From contig JADBYK010000003.1 of assembly GCA_020403045.1 (NCBI GenBank), positions 1 through 64,000 on the forward strand: a stretch of 64,000 bases of DNA. Direction: 5' to 3'. The notes under the pieces were generated by a model, which was not told the origin of the DNA, searched no databases, and saw nothing but the letters and a program-made list of their open reading frames with translations. The translations under genes and the position numbers were made by a program. Below, in pieces: positions 18,196 through 26,192 of this stretch. The stretch comes from Cytophagales bacterium. Its GTDB lineage: Bacteria > Bacteroidota > Bacteroidia > Cytophagales > Cyclobacteriaceae. Every line of letters begins with the position of its first letter. Position 1 is the stretch's first letter.

Positions 18196-20092
18196 ATTAA
18201 ACCCAATACAGATAAACCAATACCTCGACAAGCTTTTCACATTTGTGGAAGGCTTGCCTATGGGTGAAAAAGGAAAAGAGTACATAAAGTTTAAATTCCT
18301 GATAGACTTTATTGACACATGGCAATTTGACGATGAAGAAAATGATTTCACTATTGATGAATATCTTGCTAATCCTCAAAACCCACGTTTTATTGATGTT
18401 AAAACAACCTACGGCATACAGAACACCACACAGATAAAAAGATACATTACTGAGTTCATTGCTTCGCTTAAAAAGGCAAGAAACATGAAGCTCGACAATT
18501 ACTTAGTGGAGTTAGATAAATTACACCCGACTGAAAAAGCAGCAAGGCTTTCAAAAAGCCTGGCTGCCATTACCCGTGCAGAACTTTTCGCAAAATATGG
18601 TTTCGATAAAGTGAAAGAGCCGGCATGGAACGAACAATTGAAAGAAATTTTAGGCTCAGAAATAACCTTTGCAAAAGAACAGGCAGAACTGCTGACTAAA
18701 GCACCAAAACCAATTCACCAACCTGAATTGAATAATGCTGATCCATTGATAGTAGAAGAATTGGAAAACAGGCTTGCAATTGAGGCAGTAGAGTATAAAC
18801 GAAAGGTTGATGAACTTTGGGAAACAAATAAATTCGACCCTACTTATTTTGACACATTCATTTCAGGTCCACTATTGACAGAATTTACAAAGGCTTTATA
18901 TGAACGGATTAGGCCACTAAATAACCAAGAAATAAATAAGTACCTCAGCTTATCACTTCAACAATTCAAAACCCATACACCACCCAAAAGACATAAGGCT
19001 TTTCTGCTAAACTACCATAATACTCATTGGTTCCCGAATGTGGTGGAATACAAAGAAAATGAATATGATGCAAAATATGCTACTCATGTATGGAAGCACT
19101 ACGCAAATCATTTTAGCCAATTCAAAGAAGCAACTGAAAAGGTTTATAATGATTTCAAGGCTGGTTTAGTAGGTAATTCAACCACAGCAGCAGTAAGCCC
19201 TATCAAGGATGATAATTTCAATATTTTTATAAAATCGTTTGAATACAACTACCCATTGGAATATGCTCCACTTAGTTATTTCTATCAATGGAGAGATAAT
19301 CTTTCCTACTTCAAAAAGGAAGTATTATCAAACCTTATTCACCTTGACCAGTCCGCAAGAAAACCATATCTGAACCGTTTGAAGTTTGAGTTAAATGAAA
19401 CTTTGCAACACTGCCATACATCACAGGAAGAAGTAGAAAACCTTTACTCAAAATATGAAACCAGTGAAGAACAATTGCTTCGCAATCGTTCATATACAAA
19501 CCCACTGCACATTGCCTTAAATGATGAACCGCCTAAGTTTAAAGATACTTTTGAGGAAGGTTTTAACCCCGATACAGAAAATATTCAACACACTTTTTAC
19601 AATTTCCATTATGGTAAAACACTCAAAGCGGCCATTGAATTTTTAGATAAACAGGCAGTCGAGTATAGCATCAGTCCGCAAGTTCAACCAGTATTAATAA
19701 ATAAAGCTACACCATCAACTGGAATTGTTCAATCGTTCATTTATAAAAATTACAACACAGAACAAGAACGTATCACAGACCTTTTGAACTCTTTAAAGAG
19801 GCAAAGTTTTGTGGATAATGATACTGCATTGACAAATTTTAGAAGTGTTTTCAACGGCAAGCAAGTTGAGAAAAAAATCATCTGGACTGGCAATATTTCT
19901 GAGTTGGCTCATTTCATCAAAACCCTACATAACACAGCTAAGAAAGTTCAAGATACCAAACAGAAGCAATGGGAAATAACAATCAACTGTTTTGAATTAG
20001 CAGATGGTACAGAACTATCCAAAGACAAACTAAGAACACAAAAAACACCTGCTAAAGCTGCCATCATTGAAAAAGCGGTCAATATTCTTTGA
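18188..20092 (+). CDS. Unrecognised 634-aa protein coupled to the integrase
   Basis: I cannot name this protein. It is soluble and helical, with no signal peptide. The last 120 residues (LLNSLKRQSFVDNDTALTNF, then FNGKQVEKKIIWTGNISELAHFIKTL cited as a block near 545-600) resemble the C-terminal pattern FID..T....F...F.G..V...I.W.G...EL.YFI..L found in RteC-type regulators and other Bacteroidetes mobile-element proteins. It overlaps the integrase by 8 bp and ends just before a terminator, so it is made together with the integrase. A regulator of excision is plausible but unproven. Confidence 0.65.
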   Translation: MSKLNPIQINQYLDKLFTFVEGLPMGEKGKEYIKFKFLIDFIDTWQFDDEENDFTIDEYLANPQNPRFIDVKTTYGIQNTTQIKRYITEFIASLKKARNMKLDNYLVELDKLHPTEKAARLSKSLAAITRAELFAKYGFDKVKEPAWNEQLKEILGSEITFAKEQAELLTKAPKPIHQPELNNADPLIVEELENRLAIEAVEYKRKVDELWETNKFDPTYFDTFISGPLLTEFTKALYERIRPLNNQEINKYLSLSLQQFKTHTPPKRHKAFLLNYHNTHWFPNVVEYKENEYDAKYATHVWKHYANHFSQFKEATEKVYNDFKAGLVGNSTTAAVSPIKDDNFNIFIKSFEYNYPLEYAPLSYFYQWRDNLSYFKKEVLSNLIHLDQSARKPYLNRLKFELNETLQHCHTSQEEVENLYSKYETSEEQLLRNRSYTNPLHIALNDEPPKFKDTFEEGFNPDTENIQHTFYNFHYGKTLKAAIEFLDKQAVEYSISPQVQPVLINKATPSTGIVQSFIYKNYNTEQERITDLLNSLKRQSFVDNDTALTNFRSVFNGKQVEKKIIWTGNISELAHFIKTLHNTAKKVQDTKQKQWEITINCFELADGTELSKDKLRTQKTPAKAAIIEKAVNIL

Positions 20093-20142
20093 TTTGCACT
20101 CTACACCCTTCCGAAAGTTTTAAAAATCTTTTTTACCACATC

Positions 20143-20174
20143 AAACGCCAGGCTTAACAGCTTGGCGTTTTTTA
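20143..20174 (+). terminator. Rho-independent terminator of the integrase operon
   Basis: AACGCCAGGCT pairs with AGCTTGGCGTT around TAAC, with one G-T wobble, followed by TTTTTT. It isolates the integrase unit from the replication genes. Confidence 0.8.
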
Positions 20175-20292
20175 TTGCATACTCTACACTCTACACCACA
20201 CTCCAAACCCTTATCTGCAAAGGCTTTTACCCCTTCTTTACTGCACAAATTTGCTTCACAATTCATTAATAAACTTTAAAAATTCAAAAGAA

Positions 20293-20577
20293 ATGGAAGC
20301 AGTAATCCTCACAAAAGAACAGTATCAAGATTTGGTAGTGCGAATGGAAGAAATTAAGTCGGCACTAACAGACAAACAGAAAGAACCCAAAGACGTATTT
20401 CTCGACAATCAGGAGTTCTTACAGTTAATGAACATTAGCAAACGTACAGCCCAAACATGGCGTGACGAAGGCATTATTTCATTCTCTCAGGTAGGTTCAA
20501 AAATTTACTACCGCATGAGTGATGTTCAAAAACTATTGGATGGCAACTATACGCAAGCTTTCAAAAAAAGAAAATGA
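20293..20577 (+). CDS. Helix-turn-helix (excisionase-type) protein
   Basis: The 94-aa protein from the ATG MEAVILTKEQYQDLV has an N-terminal coiled helix. The HTH_17-type domain follows: FLQLMNISKRTAQTWRDEGIISFSQVGSKIYYRMSDVQKLL, of which the recognisable parts are MNISKRTAQTWRDEG and KIYYRMSDVQKLL. It is the common HTH partner placed before primase genes in Bacteroidetes elements and may be the excisionase of element 2. Confidence 0.8.
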   Translation: MEAVILTKEQYQDLVVRMEEIKSALTDKQKEPKDVFLDNQEFLQLMNISKRTAQTWRDEGIISFSQVGSKIYYRMSDVQKLLDGNYTQAFKKRK

Positions 20578-20608
20578 GACTTAGTAATAACCCTGTAAAG
20601 CAAAGAAA

Positions 20609-22663
20609 ATGGCAATCACTAAAGAAGCCGTATTGGCTAAAATATCAAGCTATGATATATTAAATCATTACCTACAACCTTATCATAATACAGGGCGACT
20701 GATAACAGGCAAAAATATCAGCAATCCATTTTTGGCGGAAAAACAAAAAACGCCATCGTTCAATATTTTTTGTGCATTACCTCAGCATGAATGGAGATAC
20801 AAAGATTTTGCAACTGGTGATGAAGGAAGTTGTTTTGATTTTGTAATGAAAATTTTCAATGTTTCATTTCCAGAAGCACTTGAAATAATTAACCGTGACC
20901 ATTGTCTTAATCTGGAAACTGCCAACAAAACAATTCCATCACCAAAACAAACAGCACCGGAACAAACCAAGCCAAATTTCACAGTCAAGAAGAGGCCATT
21001 CAGCAATGGTGAATTAGCCTTTTGGAACAAATACAGTATTTCAATTGAAACCCTGCAACGCTTTAATGTTTTTGCATTAGAAGAATTTAGCAATATCAGT
21101 AAAGAAGGAAAACCATACACAGTTAGGAGCAGTTCCGATAAATTCATATTTGCTTATGATAATGGTAGTTGGTTAAAACTCTACAAACCCTTAGATGATA
21201 AACAATACAAGTTCCAGTATTTAGGAACTAAAGAGCAGGGTTATATTTTTGGATGGAAGCAACTACCCGAAAAAGGAGAAAAGCTATTCATAACAGGTGG
21301 TGAAAAAGATGTAATGAGTTTGGCTGCACAAGGTTTTAATGCTATTTCGCTTAACAGCGAAACCGCATCTTTAGAAAAATCAATTGCTGATGAATTGAAA
21401 CTTCGTTTCAATCACATCATTGTTCTTTATGATAACGATGCAACAGGTATAAAGCAATCAGAACTTTTGGCAGTAACACATGGCTTTCACAAAATTACAC
21501 TACCTACTATTCCCGATAATGGCAAAGACATTTCCGATTACTTCGCCTCAAGAGGCTCATTATCGGTTTTTAACGAGTTGCTTTCAGCTTCGCTTCAAGC
21601 ACCTCCTCCCGAACCATTAAACCCCGATAAAGTTGTATTTAATGCAGTAGAATTAATGGCAATGGGCAACATTGAACCTCAGTACCTGATGTCACCAATT
21701 TTTCCGCAAAAAGGGACAGCCGTTTTAGCAGGAAAACCCGATACAGGTAAAAGCCAATTCGCAAGACAATTATGTATTCAAGTAGCCTTTGGCTTAAAAA
21801 CATTTATTGATTTTGAACTTAATCCAATTCATAACAGATCCATTTATGTTGCCACAGAAGATAATCAGGACAACACACGGTACTTAATGAACCGCCAAAT
21901 GCAGGGTTTAGGGCAAACACCAAAAGAGAACCTTCGGTTCATCTTTGGCGATACGATGGAACAGGAAGAAATTTTAAAATCATTGGATGAAGAACTTACA
22001 AAAGCACCTGCCGATTTAGTTGTAGTAGATAGCTTTGGCGACATTTTTAAAGGTGGCGATAGCAACAACAATATGGCCATGAGAAACACTGTAAAAACAT
22101 TTGATAAAATTGCCAAGAAACACAATTGCCTTATCTTGTTTGTTCACCATATCAACAAAGGAGCATATCGTCAAGCACCAGGGCAGGAACATATTCAAGG
22201 TGGTGCCGGTTTAATGCAAAAAGTAAGGTTAGGTATTCAGCTTTCAGAAGGCGACAACAATACCCGATATTTCACGGTAGTAAAGGGTAACTATTGCCCC
22301 AAAGAATACAAGCAAAATTCTATTGTATTGGATTTTTCAGAAGACACTTTCATTTTCCAAAATACTGGAAAATTAATCCCCACGAATGAATTAGGTACTC
22401 AACCTAATGAGGATAAAAAAGAAGAAAAGTATAACGAATTAGAGAGTATTGCAATAGAAATATTTGGAGACCAACTTGTTTCATACAGCAATTTTGTAAA
22501 GCGGTTTTGTGAAATAACAGGCAAAAGCATTCCAACAGCCAAAAGAGCACATACCAACCTTAAAAAGTTAGACTTAATTGTTGAGGCAAACGGCAGCTAT
22601 CGTTTGGCCAATCCAAGCAAAGATGAGTTTACAGAGGACGAAACAGACGAAACTCCCTTTTAG
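20609..22663 (+). CDS. Primase-helicase (Toprim plus RepA-like AAA_25)
   Basis: The 684-aa protein has three parts. Residues 1-105 resemble a CHC2-type primase N-terminus (FLAEKQKTPSFNIF, FATGDEGSCFDFVMKIFNVSF) without the zinc cysteines. A Toprim domain follows with Glu232 (TGGEKD) and Asp275/Asp277 (YDNDATG). The C-terminal half is a hexameric RepA/DnaB-like ATPase with Walker A GKPDTGKS (375-382), Walker B DLVVVDSFGDIF and LILFVHHINKG. It can prime and unwind DNA for autonomous replication of the excised element; that is inference from domain content. Confidence 0.88.
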   Translation: MAITKEAVLAKISSYDILNHYLQPYHNTGRLITGKNISNPFLAEKQKTPSFNIFCALPQHEWRYKDFATGDEGSCFDFVMKIFNVSFPEALEIINRDHCLNLETANKTIPSPKQTAPEQTKPNFTVKKRPFSNGELAFWNKYSISIETLQRFNVFALEEFSNISKEGKPYTVRSSSDKFIFAYDNGSWLKLYKPLDDKQYKFQYLGTKEQGYIFGWKQLPEKGEKLFITGGEKDVMSLAAQGFNAISLNSETASLEKSIADELKLRFNHIIVLYDNDATGIKQSELLAVTHGFHKITLPTIPDNGKDISDYFASRGSLSVFNELLSASLQAPPPEPLNPDKVVFNAVELMAMGNIEPQYLMSPIFPQKGTAVLAGKPDTGKSQFARQLCIQVAFGLKTFIDFELNPIHNRSIYVATEDNQDNTRYLMNRQMQGLGQTPKENLRFIFGDTMEQEEILKSLDEELTKAPADLVVVDSFGDIFKGGDSNNNMAMRNTVKTFDKIAKKHNCLILFVHHINKGAYRQAPGQEHIQGGAGLMQKVRLGIQLSEGDNNTRYFTVVKGNYCPKEYKQNSIVLDFSEDTFIFQNTGKLIPTNELGTQPNEDKKEEKYNELESIAIEIFGDQLVSYSNFVKRFCEITGKSIPTAKRAHTNLKKLDLIVEANGSYRLANPSKDEFTEDETDETPF

Positions 22664-22721
22664 TATCAGGTATCATCGGTATCATTTGGCTTAGGGTTTT
22701 GAGACTATGATACCTGATACC
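22664..22721. repeat. GGTATCA cluster with 12-bp inverted repeat (possible origin)
   Basis: TATCAGGTATCA (22664-22675) is the exact complement of TGATACCTGATA (22708-22719). Inside and around it GGTATC occurs twice in each orientation (22669, 22678; complements at 22709 and 22716). It starts right at the primase-helicase stop. It lacks a T-tract, so an iteron-type replication origin or regulator site is as likely as a terminator. Confidence 0.5.
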
Positions 22722-22776
22722 ATAAAGCCAAAATATTTCCCATTCACTTTATTGCACTTTTTTGCATTTATTTGAC

Positions 22777-22795
22777 TACTTTTGACAAGTCAAAA
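22777..22795 (+). promoter_or_regulatory. -7 element and palindromic operator of the defence operon
   Basis: TACTTTTG (22777-22784) is a perfect -7 element. Overlapping it, TTTTGAC (22780-22786) and GTCAAAA (22789-22795) form a perfect 16-bp palindrome. The XRE regulator encoded 13 bp further on is the obvious ligand, giving autorepression of the whole operon. No TTG at 19 nt is present, so the basal promoter may be weak. Confidence 0.6.
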
Positions 22796-22807
22796 TTAGT
22801 TGAATAC

Positions 22808-23092
22808 ATGACCTTCGGTGAAACCATAAGAAAACAAAGAGAGAACAAGAAATTACTACTTCGGCAAGCCGCAGCTTTTCTTGAAGTTGATACTGCCTTT
22901 GTGAGTAAGTTAGAAAGAGGGGAACGCAATGCAAGCCGTGAGCAGGTTATTAAATTGGCTGAGTTTCTTCAAACACCATCAGAACCTCTCATAACCATTT
23001 GGCTTGCCGATAAAATTTCTGAAACAATAAACAACAGCAAGGAGGGTGAAGATGCCTTAAAACTTGTACTTAAAACCTATAAGAAGAAATGA
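22808..23092 (+). CDS. XRE-family transcriptional regulator
   Basis: The 94-aa protein starts at ATG 22808 (MTFGETIRKQRENKKLLLRQ). An upstream TTG frame overlaps the operator and is unlikely. The helix-turn-helix is RQAAAFLEVDTAFVSKLERGE, with key parts AAAFLEVDTAFVSKLERG. It opens the defence operon and overlaps the helicase gene by 4 bp (ATGA). It likely binds the palindrome at 22780-22795 and holds expression down until needed. Confidence 0.88.
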   Translation: MTFGETIRKQRENKKLLLRQAAAFLEVDTAFVSKLERGERNASREQVIKLAEFLQTPSEPLITIWLADKISETINNSKEGEDALKLVLKTYKKK

Positions 23093-25986
23093 GCATTACA
23101 CCTTATCACGCTAAATATTTTGCCTATGAACTCACTAAACGTAGTTCATCAGATAGTATGCAAAAACTTGCTTCTACTTTAGTAGATGCACAAGTTGATT
23201 TAAACCCCCATCAGGTAGAAGCTGCTTTATTTGCTTTTCGTTCGCCATTGTCAAAAGGTGCAATATTAGCCGATGAAGTTGGTTTAGGTAAAACAATTGA
23301 AGCAGCATTAGTAATATCTCAAAAGTGGGCAGAAAGAAAAAGAAAAATAATTATCATAACCCCTGCAAATCTCCGCAAACAGTGGTCTCAGGAACTACAA
23401 GATAAATTCTTTCTTTCATCAGTAATACTCGAAGCAAAATCATTTAATGATTTCGTTAAGAAAGGAAACTTAAACCCATTTGACCAGCCGGAAATAATAA
23501 TTTGCTCATACCAGTTTGCAAGAACCAAAGAACCCTATTTAAAATCCATAGGTTGGGATTTAGCAGTAATAGATGAAGCCCACAGATTAAGAAATGTCTA
23601 TAAAGCAGGTAATAAAATTGCCAAATCAATTAAGGAGGCTTTAAATGATGCTCCTAAAATTCTTTTGACAGCAACCCCATTGCAGAATACACTGTTAGAG
23701 TTATATGGCTTAGTAAGCATAATTGATGACTATTCTTTTGGCGACTTAAAAAGTTTCAAAACACAATACAGCAGAGTAACAAGCACAGCAGATGCCGAAG
23801 CTTTCACCGAATTAAAAGAGAGATTAAAACCAATTTGTAAACGAACTCTCAGACGGCAGGTTTTAGAGTATATCCGTTATACAAACAGAATTGCATTGGT
23901 TGAAGAATTTTATCCAACAGACGAAGAACAGCGTTTGTATGATATGGTTACAGATTATTTGCAAGCTGAAAATTTGTATGCTTTACCTGCAAGTCAACGA
24001 AAACTGATGACGCTGATATTAAGAAGGCTTTTAGCTTCCTCAACTTTTGCAATTTCAGGCACACTCGAAGCATTAGGCTCTAAACTGAACAATATCATTA
24101 CAAAGAGTAACGTAACCAATACAGAGGAAATAATTGCAGACAATTTTGAAACCTTTGATGAATTGAAAGACGAGTGGGATGAAGATGAGGTAGAAGAAAA
24201 AGAAGAAAAGGTTTATACCAGCGAGGATTTAGAAAACATAAAATCCGAAATACAATCACTAAAGGAGTTTGAAACACTTGCCAAATCCATTACTAAAAAC
24301 TCAAAAGGTGAAAAGCTCTTTACAGCCCTTGATAAAGGGTTTAAGGAAATGGATAGATTAAAAGCTCCTAAAAAAGCAATCATATTCACAGAAAGTACAA
24401 GAACTCAATTATATCTCCGAAATATTTTAGAAGCCAGAGGATACGCAGGTAAAGTAGTTCTGTTCAATGGTTCTAATACAGACCCGAAATCAAGGGAAAT
24501 TTATTCGGCTTGGGCTGCAAAGTATAAAGATACAGACCGTGCAACTGGTTCAAGGAGTGCTGATATGAGGGCTGCATTAGTTGACTACTTCAGAGAAGAA
24601 GCAACTATTATGATAGCCACAGAAGCAGCAGCAGAAGGAATAAACTTGCAGTTCTGTTCCATGATTATCAATTATGATATGCCGTGGAACCCACAACGCA
24701 TTGAACAAAGAATAGGTAGATGTCACCGCTACGGTCAGAAATATGATGTAGTAGTTATAAATTTCTTAAACAAGGCAAATGCAGCAGATGTTAGAGTTTA
24801 TGAATTACTCGATGAAAAATTTAAGCTTTTTAATGTTGTATTTGGAGCAAGCGATGATGTTTTAGGTGATAGAGATGAATTACTTGGTAGTATAGAAAAT
24901 GGTATTGATTTTGAAAAAAGAATTGCCAAAATTTATCAAGAGTGCAGAACTACAGAGCAAATTGATTTAGCCTTTAATGAATTAAGGGATGAATTGGAGG
25001 GGAATATCTCAAATGCCTTACAACATACAAGGGAGCAACTTTTAGAAAATTTCGATGAAGAGGTACACGAGAAATTAAGAATAAACCTGCAAGAGAGTAA
25101 GGAGTACCTTTCTAAATATGAAACTTGGCTATGGAATATTACTCAATACTTTTTATCAACTAATGCAGAGTTTTCCTCTGATGAACATTCTTTTCGTTTA
25201 TTGAACAATCCTTTCCCTGATGTTAAAATACATCCTGGTCCATATCGTATTGGTAAAAATATTGACGATGCTAATGTTTACCGTATTGGCCACCCTTTAG
25301 CCCAAAAAATTATTGACACCTGTAAGTCAAGGAAATTAGAGGAGTTTGAACTCATATTTGATTATTCCAATGCAGTCAAAAATATTGCAGCTATTGAAGG
25401 CTTTGTGGGTCAGTCCGGCTATATGATGGGCAACGTTCTAAGTATAACCTCATTTGAATTAGAAGAATTTATACAGTTATGTGGTATCACCGAAAATGGT
25501 ACCATGTTAGATAAACAGCAATGTGAAAGGTTCTTTTCACTCCCTGCAACTATTAACAGCTCCATCATTGAAGTACCAACAAATGTTTCCTTGAAATTGG
25601 CAGAGCAAATTCGTTCACATCGTTTAAGCACCTTAGATGAAATTGGACAACGGAATGCTGTCTATTTTGAAAACGAATTAGAGAAATTAGACCATTGGGG
25701 CGAAGACCGCAGAAACTCATTAAAAGTAACGCTGAAAGATTTGGATCTTGAAATTAAGGAGGTAAAAAAACAATCTCGTTTAGCACCCAATTTGCCCGAT
25801 AAATTAAAACTTGAAAAACAACGGAAGAAGTTAGAAAATGAAAGAGATACTGCATGGAAAGAATATGATGGTGCAGCAAAAGAAATTGAACAGAACAAAG
25901 ACAGATTGATTGACCAGGTTGAGCAACGCTTAAAACAAAATCTGCATGAAGAACCTTTGTTTTTAATTAAATGGAAACTTATTTAA
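23089..25986 (+). CDS. SNF2/RapA-like helicase of the defence operon
   Basis: The 965-aa protein has a SNF2-type superfamily 2 core. The N-terminal part shows LNPHQVEAALFAF, Walker A ADEVGLGKT (61-69), motif II DEAH (162-165) and motif III LLTATPLQN. The helicase C half has IIFTESTRTQLYLR, MIATEAAAEGINLQ and motif VI RIEQRIGRCHRYGQ. A coiled coil of about 100 residues precedes the C-terminus. Similar SNF2 proteins serve as the motor in several defence systems (DISARM, Hma and others). The frame overlaps both neighbours. Substrate is probably invading dsDNA or stalled polymerase complexes. Confidence 0.9.
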   Translation: MSITPYHAKYFAYELTKRSSSDSMQKLASTLVDAQVDLNPHQVEAALFAFRSPLSKGAILADEVGLGKTIEAALVISQKWAERKRKIIIITPANLRKQWSQELQDKFFLSSVILEAKSFNDFVKKGNLNPFDQPEIIICSYQFARTKEPYLKSIGWDLAVIDEAHRLRNVYKAGNKIAKSIKEALNDAPKILLTATPLQNTLLELYGLVSIIDDYSFGDLKSFKTQYSRVTSTADAEAFTELKERLKPICKRTLRRQVLEYIRYTNRIALVEEFYPTDEEQRLYDMVTDYLQAENLYALPASQRKLMTLILRRLLASSTFAISGTLEALGSKLNNIITKSNVTNTEEIIADNFETFDELKDEWDEDEVEEKEEKVYTSEDLENIKSEIQSLKEFETLAKSITKNSKGEKLFTALDKGFKEMDRLKAPKKAIIFTESTRTQLYLRNILEARGYAGKVVLFNGSNTDPKSREIYSAWAAKYKDTDRATGSRSADMRAALVDYFREEATIMIATEAAAEGINLQFCSMIINYDMPWNPQRIEQRIGRCHRYGQKYDVVVINFLNKANAADVRVYELLDEKFKLFNVVFGASDDVLGDRDELLGSIENGIDFEKRIAKIYQECRTTEQIDLAFNELRDELEGNISNALQHTREQLLENFDEEVHEKLRINLQESKEYLSKYETWLWNITQYFLSTNAEFSSDEHSFRLLNNPFPDVKIHPGPYRIGKNIDDANVYRIGHPLAQKIIDTCKSRKLEEFELIFDYSNAVKNIAAIEGFVGQSGYMMGNVLSITSFELEEFIQLCGITENGTMLDKQQCERFFSLPATINSSIIEVPTNVSLKLAEQIRSHRLSTLDEIGQRNAVYFENELEKLDHWGEDRRNSLKVTLKDLDLEIKEVKKQSRLAPNLPDKLKLEKQRKKLENERDTAWKEYDGAAKEIEQNKDRLIDQVEQRLKQNLHEEPLFLIKWKLI

Positions 25987-25994
25987 TCTACGAT

Positions 25995-26192
25995 ATGAGC
26001 AAGAGCAACACAGAATTAGCAAAAATAATAGATGAAAAATTGAAGGCAGCTGGCTTAATCAATGATACTGAAACTCAATTGGTGATTAAATTGGCAAAAG
26101 GCTCATTAAAGGATGTGGATTGGAAATTAGCATTTGAAGAAGTTTTAAATAAACCTGATGCAGAAAAAATAGAAACAGATGAAGCTAAATAA
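25995..26192 (+). CDS. Small acidic protein of the defence operon
   Basis: I take the ATG at 25995 (MSKSNTELAKIIDEKLKAAG), giving 65 aa. An earlier ATG at 25971 overlaps the helicase end. It is acidic and helical with no known motif. It is sandwiched between the helicase and ATPase genes and overlaps the latter by 14 bp, so it is surely translated as part of the set. It may bridge or regulate the two larger proteins. DUF4391-type small proteins occupy this place in some related loci, but I see no such domain. Confidence 0.6.
   Translation: MSKSNTELAKIIDEKLKAAGLINDTETQLVIKLAKGSLKDVDWKLAFEEVLNKPDAEKIETDEAK

Noticed and set aside
22664-22721. CRISPR array from GGTATCA repeats
   Set aside because: Units are 7 bp, in both orientations, with no regular spacers; no cas genes are near.
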